Shown here in pieces: positions 43,627-52,162 of a stretch of 64,000 bases of DNA. Origin of the DNA: Xenophilus azovorans DSM 13620 (GTDB lineage Bacteria; Pseudomonadota; Gammaproteobacteria; Burkholderiales; Burkholderiaceae_C). Location: contig NZ_JQKD01000011.1 in the NCBI RefSeq assembly GCF_000745855.1, positions 108,980 through 172,979 on the forward strand, in the 5' to 3' direction. The number at the start of each line of letters is the position of its first letter. Within the stretch, counting starts at the first letter, position 1. Under the pieces are notes generated by a model, which was not told the origin of the DNA, searched no databases, and saw nothing but the letters and a program-made list of their open reading frames with translations. A program made the position numbers and the translations under genes.

Positions 43627-43995
43627 ATGGAATCGCCAAAGCGCCTTCAGAACGTGTTCGTGGTGGCCGAGCGGCCCGCCGAACTCCATGCCTTCTACAC
43701 GTCCGCGCTGGGCCTCGCGCTCAAGTTCCGCGACGAGGACCGCTGGATCCAGTACGGCGTCGGCGCGGCCAGCGTGGCGCTGGCCTGCCGCGAGGAGGCC
43801 GCGCCGGCGCAGTCCGGCCTGGTGATGGTGTTCGAGGTGGACGATTTCGCGGGCGCCGAGGCGCGCATCGCCGCCGCGGGCGGCACGGTGCTCGGCACGC
43901 GCGACATGGGCTCGCACGGCGCCGTGATGTCGCTGCGCGACCCCGAGGGCAACATCGTCCAGCTCTTCAAGCGCCAGGGGACGCCTGCGCCATGA
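43627..43995 (+). CDS. Small VOC-fold (glyoxalase-like) protein
   Basis: A 122-aa single-module vicinal-oxygen-chelate protein, with ALGLALKFRDEDRWIQYGVG and the C-terminal LRDPEGNIVQLFKRQG. The metal-binding Glu found at the C-terminal end of lyases is replaced by Gln in NIVQLF, so it may bind a ligand rather than catalyse. It is coupled to the flavin reductase gene by a 4-bp overlap. Confidence 0.82.
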   Translation: MESPKRLQNVFVVAERPAELHAFYTSALGLALKFRDEDRWIQYGVGAASVALACREEAAPAQSGLVMVFEVDDFAGAEARIAAAGGTVLGTRDMGSHGAVMSLRDPEGNIVQLFKRQGTPAP

Positions 43996-44954
43996 GCACG
44001 GAGACGAGCATCGACCCCAAGCTGTTCCGGCAGTTGCTGGGCTGCTTCCCGACGGGCGTGGCCATCATCACCACCCACACGGCCGAGGGGCAGCCCGTCG
44101 GCCTGACCTGCAACTCCTTCAGCTCCGTGTCGCTGGAGCCGCCCCTGGTGCTGTTCAGCCTGCGCAAGGCGAGCAGCCTGCTCGGCGTGTTCGCGCAGGC
44201 GGATTCGTTCGCCATCAACATCCTGTCGCAGAGCCAGGACGCACTGTCCGGCCGCTTCGCGTCGAGCAAGGTCGCCGACAAGTTCGAAGGCGTGGCGTGG
44301 CGCCGGGGCGAGCTCGGCACGCCGCTCATCGACGACTGCCTGGCCAGCTTCGAGTGCCGGGTGCATGCGCGGCACGAGGCCGGCGACCACGACATCTTCA
44401 TCGGCGAGGTGCGGCACATGGGCACCGGCCCGGCCGACCACGCGCTGGTGTTCTACAAGGGCGCCTACATGATGCTCGCCGAGTCGCTGCGCAAGCTGGT
44501 GCTCGAGGGGCGCCTGGGCACGGCCGACATCGACGAGGCCTACCGCGCGCTGTACGGCACGCTGCTGCGGCTGGCCTGCGAGCGGGCCTCCGAGGCGGAG
44601 GTCGATGCGATCGAGGCGGCCGTCGCCGAGATCGAGCAGCACCAGGGCGAGCAGGCGCTGCCCCGGCGCATCGAGGCCACGGCGAGCTTCTTCTCCTCGA
44701 TCGCGCTGGCCGGCCACAACGAGGCCCTGCGGCTGATGGCGCAGACGATGACCGCCGTGCTGCGCGAGCGCATGACGCACGTGATCCCGGCGCGCCCCCG
44801 GCCCGACGTGTTCCCGCTGCGGCGCAAGCTCGTGCATTCGCTGCGCGGCCGCGACGCGCAGGGCGCCGTCGCCGCCCTGGACGAACTCATCGCGATGCTG
44901 CGCAAGGACGGCGACGCCGACGCAGGCGCGGCCCAGGAGGCCGCCGCCCTCTGA
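43992..44954 (+). CDS. Flavin reductase fused to an FCD-like domain
   Basis: A 320-aa two-domain protein. Residues 1-165 are a flavin reductase of the HpaC/DIM6-NTAB group (LLGCFPTGVAIITT, LTCNSFSSVSLEPPLVLFSL, HDIFIGEVRHM). It would supply FMNH2 to the luciferase-like monooxygenase of the same operon. Residues from about 185 resemble the FCD effector domain of FadR/GntR regulators (EAYRALYGTLLRLACERA, AGHNEALRLMAQTM, LVHSLRGRDAQGAVAALDEL). The His ligands that bind metal in FCD domains seem absent. The fusion suggests that reductase activity is tuned by a small ligand. Confidence 0.85.
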   Translation: MSTETSIDPKLFRQLLGCFPTGVAIITTHTAEGQPVGLTCNSFSSVSLEPPLVLFSLRKASSLLGVFAQADSFAINILSQSQDALSGRFASSKVADKFEGVAWRRGELGTPLIDDCLASFECRVHARHEAGDHDIFIGEVRHMGTGPADHALVFYKGAYMMLAESLRKLVLEGRLGTADIDEAYRALYGTLLRLACERASEAEVDAIEAAVAEIEQHQGEQALPRRIEATASFFSSIALAGHNEALRLMAQTMTAVLRERMTHVIPARPRPDVFPLRRKLVHSLRGRDAQGAVAALDELIAMLRKDGDADAGAAQEAAAL

Positions 44955-44980
44955 GCGGCGCGCCGGGCGCCTCGCCCGCA

Positions 44981-44986
44981 TAGAAT
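44981..44986 (+). promoter_or_regulatory. Candidate -10 element of the cobalamin operon
   Basis: TAGAAT lies about 7 bp before the predicted 5' end of the riboswitch. No clear -35 hexamer was seen in the GC-rich upstream sequence, so this is tentative. Confidence 0.4.
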
Positions 44987-44992
44987 CCGCGC

Positions 44993-45226
44993 CGTTGGTG
45001 CTCGTGCCGCGGTTCGCGCGGCACAGTTCAACGGGAAGCAGGAGCCGAGGGACTTTCCAGTCGCCAGAGCCGGCCTGCGCTGCCCCCGCAACGGTCAAGC
45101 AGCCGGCCCCGCGCGCATCGCGTGCGTGGCCACCTCGTCCAATCCAGCCACTGGGCGCCGTCGACACGCGGCGCCTGGGAAGGCGGCCGAGGCGCGCTGT
45201 CAGCCCGGATACCGGCCAACAAGGCG
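44993..45226 (+). promoter_or_regulatory. Adenosylcobalamin riboswitch
   Basis: The leader before btuB shows the conserved blocks of the cobalamin riboswitch in order: ACGGGAAGCAGGAGCC (from 45031), CCCCCGCAACGGT (45083-45095), the B12 box GCCACTG (45147-45153) and the closing GTCAGCCCGGATACCGGCC (45199-45217). Binding of adenosylcobalamin should repress the downstream uptake and salvage genes, probably by hiding the ribosome site of btuB; the 3' limit is approximate. Confidence 0.95.
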
Positions 45227-45316
45227 GCTGCCGCGTTTTCTCCAGGCGCGGCGGCCTTGGTGCCCAGGGCCGGCGGGGAAGCTGGCCAGGGCTCTTGAGC
45301 AGGAAACGTCGCTCCC

Positions 45317-47206
45317 ATGACCCCCCGTGACCCCTCGTCGCGCGCCGCACCGCGCGTTTCGTCCCTTGCCGCCGCGCTGGCCGCGGCCTTCGCCTCTTCT
45401 GCCTTCGCCCAGGGCGCGCACCCCGCGCTGCAGGAAACCGTCGTCACCGCCACGCGCGTGGAGCAGCCGCTGTCGGAACTGGTGTCCGACGTCTCCGTGA
45501 TCGAGCGCGAGACCATCGAGCACAGCGGCGCCACCGGCGTGGCCGACCTGCTGGCGCGGCTGCCCGGCGTGGAGCTCACGCGCAACGGCGGCATCGGCAA
45601 CAGCACCAGCCTGTTCCTGCGCGGCGCCGAGACGCGCTTCACCGCCGTCTACCTGGACGGCGTCCGGCTGGACGCGCAGTCCACCGGCGGCGTGATGTGG
45701 GAGACGATCCCGCTGGCGCAGATCGACCGCATCGAGGTGCTGCGCGGCCCGGCCGCCGCGGTGTACGGCTCCGACGCGGTGGCGGGCGTGGTGCAGCTGT
45801 TCACCCGCAAGGGCGAGGGCAGGGCCACGCCCTTCGTCAGCTACGGCATCGGCAGCCGCCGCACCTCGAAGACGCAGCTCGGCGTGAGCGGCGCCATCGG
45901 CGCCTTCGACTACTCGGTGGGCGCCTCCTACGAGCAGAGCCGCAACTTCGACGTGCGCACGCCCAACGTCAAGCACAACCCGGACGACGACTACTACAAG
46001 AACAGCGCGGCCAACGTGCGCCTGGGCTGGCAGATCGGCGAGCGCCACCGGCTGGACTTCACCACGCTGGAGAACACGCTGGACTCGGGCTACGACGGCT
46101 TCACCTACGACCCGCTGCGGCCGGTGGACGACCGCAACCGCTACCACCTGCGCGCCAGCGGCCTCACGTGGACGGCGAAGTGGACGCCCGAGTACACGAC
46201 CAGGCTGTCGGTCACCGACTCCAACACGCGCTACGAGACGGTGGTGAAGAACGCGGTGCCCGACTACGTCACCCAGACGCGCCTGCGCGGCTACCTGTTC
46301 CAGAACGAATACCGGCTCGGCGCGCACCTGTTCACCGCTGCGCTGGAGCGCCGCGAGGACAAGCTATACAACCCGGCGCTGGACGAGTGGAGCACCACCA
46401 TCGCCCGCGAGCGCTCGCAGGACGGCCTGGCGCTGGGCTACGGCTACAGCGCCGGCGCGCACTCGCTGCAGGTCAACCTGCGCCACGACCGCGACAGCGA
46501 GTTCGGCGGCAAGACCACCGGCAGCGCCGCCTACGGCTACGAGTTCGCCAAAGGCTGGCGCGTCACCGCCTCGGCCGGCACCTCCTTCCGGGCGCCCACG
46601 CTGTACCAGCGCTTCAGCGAGTACGGCGTGGCGGGCCTGAAGCCCGAGACCGGCCGCAACGCCGAGCTGGGCCTGCGCTACGCCGACGCCGCCACCACCG
46701 CCAGCCTGACGCTCTACCGCAACCGCGTGCGCAACCTGATCGTCTTCGACTACGACGCCACCGGCTGCGACTCCTTCTTCGGCTGCTACGCGAACGTGGG
46801 CCGCGGCGAGTACAAGGGCATCACGCTGGCGGCCAGCCACAGCTTCGGCGACGTGACGCTGCGCGGCTCGCTGGACCTGCAGGAGCCGCGCGACAAGGAC
46901 ACCGGCCACCTGCTGGCGCGCCGCGCGCGCGTGCACGGCACCCTGGGCGCGGACTGGCGCGTGGCCGGCTGGACGCTGGGCGCCGAGCTGCAGGCCTCGG
47001 GGCGCCGCTGGGACGACGCGGCCAACACGCGCGAGCTGGGCGGCTACGGCCTGGTCAACCTCAGCGCCAGCACCAGCTTCGCGCGCGACTGGACCTTCAC
47101 CGCGCGCGTCGACAATGCCGGCGACAAGCGCTACCAGGTGGCGCGCGACTACGCCACCGCCGGCCGCACGGTCTATGTCGGCCTGAAGTGGCAGCCGCAT
47201 TGGTGA
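45317..47206 (+). CDS. btuB: TonB-dependent outer-membrane vitamin B12 receptor
   Basis: A 629-aa TonB-dependent receptor that imports cobalamins across the outer membrane. A signal peptide ends at AFAQG, the TonB box is ETVVTATR, the plug domain contains VDLLARLPG-like and IEVLRGPAAAVYGSDAVAGV, and the beta-barrel ends with the aromatic W of KWQPHW. Length matches BtuB (about 610). It is the first gene behind the cobalamin riboswitch and is followed by cobU after 25 bp. Confidence 0.93.
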   Translation: MTPRDPSSRAAPRVSSLAAALAAAFASSAFAQGAHPALQETVVTATRVEQPLSELVSDVSVIERETIEHSGATGVADLLARLPGVELTRNGGIGNSTSLFLRGAETRFTAVYLDGVRLDAQSTGGVMWETIPLAQIDRIEVLRGPAAAVYGSDAVAGVVQLFTRKGEGRATPFVSYGIGSRRTSKTQLGVSGAIGAFDYSVGASYEQSRNFDVRTPNVKHNPDDDYYKNSAANVRLGWQIGERHRLDFTTLENTLDSGYDGFTYDPLRPVDDRNRYHLRASGLTWTAKWTPEYTTRLSVTDSNTRYETVVKNAVPDYVTQTRLRGYLFQNEYRLGAHLFTAALERREDKLYNPALDEWSTTIARERSQDGLALGYGYSAGAHSLQVNLRHDRDSEFGGKTTGSAAYGYEFAKGWRVTASAGTSFRAPTLYQRFSEYGVAGLKPETGRNAELGLRYADAATTASLTLYRNRVRNLIVFDYDATGCDSFFGCYANVGRGEYKGITLAASHSFGDVTLRGSLDLQEPRDKDTGHLLARRARVHGTLGADWRVAGWTLGAELQASGRRWDDAANTRELGGYGLVNLSASTSFARDWTFTARVDNAGDKRYQVARDYATAGRTVYVGLKWQPHW

Positions 47207-47231
47207 AGAACGGAAGGGACACGGCGCATCC

Positions 47232-47837
47232 ATGAGCGAAGAAGGCGGGCACGGCGCGGCGGACATCGCCGCCAGCGAATTCATCCTCGGCGGGCAGAAG
47301 AGCGGCAAGTCGCGCCGCGGCGAGGCGCTGGCCGCGGCCTGGCTGGCGCGCTCGCCCGCGCACCGCGCCGTGCTGGTGGCCACCGGGCAGGCCTGGGACG
47401 AGGAGATGCGCCAGCGCATCGCGCTGCACCAGTTCGAGCGCGCCGCGCGGGTGCCGGCGCTGGAGACCATCGAGGAGCCGCTGCGCGTGCCCGAGGCCGT
47501 CATGGCCGCCAGCACGCCCGAGACGCTGGTGCTGGTGGATTGCCTGACGCTGTGGCTGACCAATCTGATGATGCCGCCCGAGCTGGACCCGGCCCGCGCC
47601 GCGGGCCCCGACTGGCAGGACGGCGTGGCGCTGCTGCCCGAGGCGCTGGCCGCGGCGCAGGGGCCGGTGGTGCTGGTGAGCAACGAGATCGGCCTGGGCG
47701 TCATCCCGCTGGGGGCCGAGACGCGCGCCTTCGTCGACGTGCTGGGGCGCCTGAACCAGCAGGTGGCCGCCGCCTGCGAGCGCGTGACGCTGATGGCCGC
47801 CGGGCTGCCGCTGCGGCTGAAGGGCGGGGCGGCATGA
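47232..47837 (+). CDS. cobU: Adenosylcobinamide kinase / adenosylcobinamide-phosphate guanylyltransferase
   Basis: A 201-aa bifunctional enzyme that phosphorylates adenosylcobinamide and transfers GMP to it in nucleotide-loop assembly. The P-loop is GGQKSGKSRRGE, and the GMP-accepting His is probably in ALHQFERAARVPALETIEEP. LVDCLTLWLTNL follows the usual pattern. Also called cobP in the aerobic nomenclature. The stop overlaps the btuF start by 4 bp. Confidence 0.93.
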   Translation: MSEEGGHGAADIAASEFILGGQKSGKSRRGEALAAAWLARSPAHRAVLVATGQAWDEEMRQRIALHQFERAARVPALETIEEPLRVPEAVMAASTPETLVLVDCLTLWLTNLMMPPELDPARAAGPDWQDGVALLPEALAAAQGPVVLVSNEIGLGVIPLGAETRAFVDVLGRLNQQVAAACERVTLMAAGLPLRLKGGAA

Positions 47838-48721
47838 GGCGGCTGCTCCTCTGGACGCTGGCGCTGTGCGCAGCGGGCGGCGCCCTGGCCGCGCCGCTGG
47901 AGGCGGTGGACGACCGCGGCACCACCGTGCGCCTGGCCGCGCCGCCGCAGCGCATCGTCTCGATCCTGCCCTCGCTGACCGAGACCGTGTGCGAACTCGG
48001 CGCCTGCGGCCGGCTGGTCGGCGTGGACCGCTATTCCAACTGGCCCGCGCCGGTGCGCGCGCTGCCGCTGGTGGGCGGCGGCATCGACCCGAACGTGGAG
48101 GCCATCGTCGCGCTCAAGCCCGACCTGGTGCTGGCCGCGCCGTCCTCGCGGGTGGCGTCGCGCCTGGAATCGCTGGGCATCACCGTGGCCGTGCTGGAGC
48201 CGAAGAACCAGGCCGGCATGCAGCGCGTGATCGGCCAGGTGGCGCGGCTGCTGGACGTGCCGCCGGCCGAGGCCGACGCGCTGTGGCGCCGCATCGACGC
48301 GGGCGTGAACGCGGCGGCCGAATCGGTGCCCGCCACGGCGCGCGGCGCGCGGGTGTACTTCGAGGTCAACAACGGCCCCTATGCGGCCGGCGAGTCCTCC
48401 TTCATGGGCGAGACGATGGCGCGGCTGGGCGCGCGCAACATCATCCCGGCGGCGCTCGGCCCCTTTCCCAAGATCAGCCCCGAGTTCGTCGTGCGCGCCG
48501 ACCCGCAGGTGATCATGGTCGGCCAGCGCAGCGGGCAGGGGCTGGAGCAGCGGCCCGGCTGGGCCGCCATCCGCGCGGTGCGCGAGCGCCGCGTGTGCCG
48601 CTTCGACGCCGAGCAGAGCGACATCCTGGTGCGCCCCGGCCCGCGCATGGCCGAGGCCGCGCGGCTGATGGCCGACTGCCTGGCGCGCCGGCCGGCCGCG
48701 GACGCAGGCGCCGTCCGCTGA
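47834..48721 (+). CDS. btuF: Cobalamin ABC transporter, periplasmic binding protein
   Basis: A 295-aa class III solute-binding protein with a signal peptide (cleavage near GALAAP) and the two-lobe, long-helix pattern: RIVSILPSLTETVCELGACG, VGVDRYSNWPAPV, and the central helix with QAGMQRVIGQVARLL. It receives cobalamin from BtuB and hands it to BtuCD. Overlaps with cobU before it and btuC after it show strict operon structure. Confidence 0.9.
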   Translation: MRRLLLWTLALCAAGGALAAPLEAVDDRGTTVRLAAPPQRIVSILPSLTETVCELGACGRLVGVDRYSNWPAPVRALPLVGGGIDPNVEAIVALKPDLVLAAPSSRVASRLESLGITVAVLEPKNQAGMQRVIGQVARLLDVPPAEADALWRRIDAGVNAAAESVPATARGARVYFEVNNGPYAAGESSFMGETMARLGARNIIPAALGPFPKISPEFVVRADPQVIMVGQRSGQGLEQRPGWAAIRAVRERRVCRFDAEQSDILVRPGPRMAEAARLMADCLARRPAADAGAVR

Positions 48722-49719
48722 TGCAGTCGCGCCGCGCCAACGCCGTGCTGGCCGCCCTGCTGGGCGCCGCCGTGCTGGTGCTGGTGCTCGGCGCCGCGGT
48801 GGGCAGCACCGGCCTGCACGCGCTGTGGGGCCCGCAGGCCGACCCGGTCGCCTGGCAGATCGTGCGCGACATCCGGCTGCCGCGCGCCGCCGGCGCCTGG
48901 CTGGCCGGCGCGCTGCTGGGACTGGCCGGCGCGGTGGCGCAGGGCCTGTTCCGCAACCCGCTGGCCGATCCGTACCTGCTCGGCAGCGCCTCGGGCGCCG
49001 GGCTGGGCGTGGCGCTGGCGCTCACGCTGTTCGGCGCCACGGCCCAGTCCACGCAGTGGGTGGTGCGCCTGGGCCTCACGGGCGCCGCCTTCCTCGGCGC
49101 GGTGGTGGCGGTGCTGCTCACGCTGACGCTGGCACGCGGCGTGCAGCAGACGCTGCGCCTGCTGCTGGCCGGCGTGATCGTCGGCGTGGTGCTGGGCGCG
49201 CTGAAGGACCTCGTCAGCATCGCCTCGGCCGACATCCTGCAGGCGCTGCAGGGCTTCATGCTCGGCACCACGGGCCTGCTGGGCTGGAGCGCCTGCGCGC
49301 TGATGGCCGGCGTGCTGGCCGCGTGCCTGCTGGCGGGCTGGCTGCTCGCGCCGGTGCTCGACGGGCTGGCGCTGGGCGAGGACACCGCCGCCAGCCTGGG
49401 CCTGCCGCTGCCGGCCCTGCGCGCCGCGCTGGTGGGCGTGCTCGCGCTGGCTACGGGCGCGGCCGTCGCGCAGACCGGGCTGATCGCCTTCGTCGGGCTG
49501 GCGGCGCCGCACCTGGTGCGCTCGCTGGTCAAGACGCCGCACGCGCGGCTGCTGCTGCTCTCGTCGCTGATGGGCGGCCTGCTGCTGGCGGCGGCGGACC
49601 TGCTGGCGCGCTGGCTGATCGCGCCGCAGGAGCTGCCGGTGGGCGTGCTCACCGCGGTGCTGGGCGGCGGCTACCTGCTGTGGCTGATGCACCGCCGCGC
49701 GGTGCGGAGCGTGGCATGA
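48721..49719 (+). CDS. btuC: Cobalamin ABC transporter permease
   Basis: A 332-aa FecCD-type permease with about ten hydrophobic segments. It has RLPRAAGAWLAGALLGLAGA and the GLIAFVGLAAPHLVR motif that contacts the ATPase. It starts at the last base of the btuF stop codon and ends with a 4-bp overlap into btuD. Confidence 0.93.
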   Translation: MQSRRANAVLAALLGAAVLVLVLGAAVGSTGLHALWGPQADPVAWQIVRDIRLPRAAGAWLAGALLGLAGAVAQGLFRNPLADPYLLGSASGAGLGVALALTLFGATAQSTQWVVRLGLTGAAFLGAVVAVLLTLTLARGVQQTLRLLLAGVIVGVVLGALKDLVSIASADILQALQGFMLGTTGLLGWSACALMAGVLAACLLAGWLLAPVLDGLALGEDTAASLGLPLPALRAALVGVLALATGAAVAQTGLIAFVGLAAPHLVRSLVKTPHARLLLLSSLMGGLLLAAADLLARWLIAPQELPVGVLTAVLGGGYLLWLMHRRAVRSVA

Positions 49720-50498
49720 ACGCGGCAGCCGCCTGCATGCTCCGGGCGCGCGGCCTGCATGCGCGGCTGGGCGGCGCGCCGGTGCTGCACGGCATCGACC
49801 TCGCCCTGCCGGCCGGCCGCTGGACCAGCATCGTCGGCCCCAACGGCGCCGGAAAGTCCACCCTGCTGCGCTGCCTGGCCGGGCTGCTGCGCTGCACCGG
49901 CGAGGTGGAACTGGCCGGCCGGCCGCTGGCGGGCTGGACGCCGCGCGAGCGCGCCCGCCGCCTGGCCTGGCTGGGGCAGGGCGGCGCGGCCGACCCGGCA
50001 GCCGACGAACTCACCGTCCACGACGTCGCGATGCTCGGCCGCCTGCCGCACCAGCGCTGGCTGGCGGCTCCCTCGGCCGCCGACCGCGCGGTGGTGGAGG
50101 TGGCGCTGCGCCGCACCCAGGCGTGGGACTGGCGCGAGCGTCCGCTGGGGCAGCTGTCCGGCGGCGAGCGCCAGCGCGTGCTGCTGGCCCGCGCGCTGGC
50201 GGTGCAGGCCGACGTGCTGCTGATGGACGAGCCGCTGGCCAACCTCGATCCGCCGCACCAGTCCGACTGGCTCGCCACGGCGCGCGAGCTGGCCGATGGC
50301 GGCTGCACGGTGGTCAGCGTGCTGCACGAACTGCACGCGGCGCTGGCGGCCGACGAATTGGTCGTGATGGCCGGCGGTCGCGTGATGCACCACGGCGCGA
50401 CCGGCGACGCGGCCACGCACCGCGCGCTGGAGGCCGTGTTCGATGGCCGCGTGGCGGTGCACCGTGTCGAGGGGCAGTGGATCGCGCTGCCTCGCTGA
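49716..50498 (+). CDS. btuD: Cobalamin ABC transporter ATP-binding protein
   Basis: A 260-aa ABC ATPase with Walker A GPNGAGKST, the signature LSGGERQRV, Walker B VLLMDEPLANLD and the switch His in SVLHELHAA. It powers BtuC for cobalamin import. Its length and the C-terminal VHRVEGQWIALPR are typical for FepC/BtuD members. The cobO gene follows after 15 bp with an AAGGAG site. Confidence 0.93.
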   Translation: MNAAAACMLRARGLHARLGGAPVLHGIDLALPAGRWTSIVGPNGAGKSTLLRCLAGLLRCTGEVELAGRPLAGWTPRERARRLAWLGQGGAADPAADELTVHDVAMLGRLPHQRWLAAPSAADRAVVEVALRRTQAWDWRERPLGQLSGGERQRVLLARALAVQADVLLMDEPLANLDPPHQSDWLATARELADGGCTVVSVLHELHAALAADELVVMAGGRVMHHGATGDAATHRALEAVFDGRVAVHRVEGQWIALPR

Positions 50499-50513
50499 AG
50501 GAGAAAGAGACCC

Positions 50514-51167
50514 ATGCAGATCGAGACCCCACCCTCCGCCAAGCCCTACGACAAGCCCGAAGGCGAGCGCCGCGGCCTGGTGATCGTCAACACCGGCGAC
50601 GGCAAGGGCAAGAGCACGGCCGCCTTCGGCCTGGCCCTGCGCGCGCATGGCCGCGGCAAGGCGGTGAAGATCTTCCAGTTCATGAAGGTGCCCACGGCGC
50701 GCTTCGGCGAGCACCGCGCGTTCGAGCAGCTTGAGGCATTCCGTCCGGCGCCGGGCCGCCCCAAGCCGGACGCGGCCCCCTCGGGGGGCAGCGAGGACAC
50801 GGAGTGCCGAGCGTGGGGGCCCATGATCGAAGGATTGGGCGACGGCTTCAGCTGGAAGAGCCAGGACCTGGAGCGCTCGGCGCAACTGGCGCGCGACGGC
50901 TGGAAGAGGGCGAGGGCGGCCATCCTCTCGGGCGAGTATTTCCTCGTGGTGCTGGACGAGATCACCTACCCGCTGATCTACGGCTGGCTGCCGCCGGGCG
51001 AGGTGCTGGCCGCGCTGCGCGAGCGGCCCAGGGACGTGCACGTGGTGCTGACCGGCCGCCGCTGCCCGCAGGAGATCGTCGACATCGCCGACACCGTGAC
51101 CGAGATGCGGCTGGTCAAGCACGCCTTCCAGGCCGGCGTGCCGGCGCAGCGCGGCATCGAAGACTGA
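50514..51167 (+). CDS. cobO: Cob(I)alamin/cobyrinate adenosyltransferase with an internal repeat-derived insertion
   Basis: A 217-aa CobA/CobO-type adenosyltransferase that attaches the adenosyl ligand to reduced corrinoids using ATP. The P-loop [37 protein letters not shown] and [15 protein letters not shown] are all present. Between residues 74 and 104 there is a Pro/Gly/Ala-rich insertion not expected in the family, and its DNA looks like a dispersed repeat. Without it the protein would be about 186 aa. The reading frame stays open, so a functional enzyme is possible if the loop is on the surface. Confidence 0.9.
   Translation: MQIETPPSAKPYDKPEGERRGLVIVNTGDGKGKSTAAFGLALRAHGRGKAVKIFQFMKVPTARFGEHRAFEQLEAFRPAPGRPKPDAAPSGGSEDTECRAWGPMIEGLGDGFSWKSQDLERSAQLARDGWKRARAAILSGEYFLVVLDEITYPLIYGWLPPGEVLAALRERPRDVHVVLTGRRCPQEIVDIADTVTEMRLVKHAFQAGVPAQRGIED
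50734..50820. repeat. Repeat-like element inserted in frame in cobO
   Basis: This stretch contains a CCGGGCCGCCCCAAGC block, the hairpin GCCCCC-TCG-GGGGGC (50775-50789) and a GAGCGTGGGGGC end. I recognise this combination as a dispersed element usually lying between genes in Comamonadaceae. Its borders are estimated from where cobO homology stops and resumes. Confirmation needs alignment with other genomes. Confidence 0.55.
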
Positions 51168-51211
51168 CGCATGCCGCTGCCGTCCTCATTCACCGCGGGC
51201 CCGCCCTCCTG

Positions 51212-52162
51212 ATGCTGGAGCTGGCCGCCACTCCGCTGCTGGCGCTGGCCGCCGACCGGCTGCTGGGCGAACCGCCGGCGCGCTGGCATCCGGTGGTGTG
51301 GATGGGGCGCTACCTGGGCTGGGCCGGCGCACGGCTGGCGCCCCGCGCCGGCGCGCCGCGGGTGCTGTCGGACCGGCGCGTGTTCTGGGGCGCGGCGCTG
51401 ACCTGGTGCGCTGCCGCCGCGGCGGTCTTCGCGCTGGCCTGGCTGCTGCAGCGCTGGCTGCTGGCGCAGCCGGCCTGGCTGGCGCTGCCCGCGCTGGCGC
51501 TCTGCGTCAAGCCGCAGCTTTCCTGGGCGCTGCTGCGCAGCGAGGTGCAGGCGGTGGAATCGGCGCTGGCCGTGTCGCTGGACGCCGGCCGCGAACGGCT
51601 GGCGTGGCTGGTCAGCCGCGACGTGCGCGCCCTCGACGCCGCGGCGGTGCGCGAGAGCGCCATCGAGTCGCTGGCCGAGAACCTGACCGACTCGGTGGTC
51701 GCGCCGCTGCTGTGGTTCGCGCTGCTGGGCCTGCCGGGCGCGGCGCTGTACCGCTTCGCCAACACCGCCGACGCGATGTGGGGCTACCGCGGCGAACGCG
51801 GCGGGCATGACTGGACCTGGGCCGGCAAGTGGGCCGCCCGCGCCGACGACCTGCTGTCGTGGCTGCCGGCGCGCATCACCGCGCTGCTGCTGGCCCTGGC
51901 GGCGCTGCGCTGGCCGCGCACGCTGGCACGCGAGGCGGCGCGCACGCCGTCGCCCAACGGCGGCTGGCCGATGGCGGCCGCCGCGCTGCTGCTCGGCGTG
52001 CGACTGGGCAAGCCGGGCGTGTACGTGCTGAACGCGGCCGGGGCCGTGCCGCGGGCCGACGACACGCGCCGCGCGATCGTGCTCGCCGGCCGGGCCGCGT
52101 GGCTGGCCGGGCTGGCCTGCACAGCGGTGCTGGCCGCGGCGGGCGGATGGGCCCCTGCATGA
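51212..52162 (+). CDS. cbiB: Adenosylcobinamide-phosphate synthase
   Basis: A 316-aa membrane protein of the CbiB/CobD family that joins the aminopropanol arm to adenosylcobyric acid. The N-terminal AADRLLGEPPARWHPVVWMG, the ESLAENLTDSVVAPLLWF motif and the NTADAMWGYRGE segment are diagnostic. Several hydrophobic stretches fit an inner-membrane location. The ATG at 51212 lies 44 bp after cobO. The end overlaps the next gene by 4 bp. Confidence 0.93.
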   Translation: MLELAATPLLALAADRLLGEPPARWHPVVWMGRYLGWAGARLAPRAGAPRVLSDRRVFWGAALTWCAAAAAVFALAWLLQRWLLAQPAWLALPALALCVKPQLSWALLRSEVQAVESALAVSLDAGRERLAWLVSRDVRALDAAAVRESAIESLAENLTDSVVAPLLWFALLGLPGAALYRFANTADAMWGYRGERGGHDWTWAGKWAARADDLLSWLPARITALLLALAALRWPRTLAREAARTPSPNGGWPMAAAALLLGVRLGKPGVYVLNAAGAVPRADDTRRAIVLAGRAAWLAGLACTAVLAAAGGWAPA

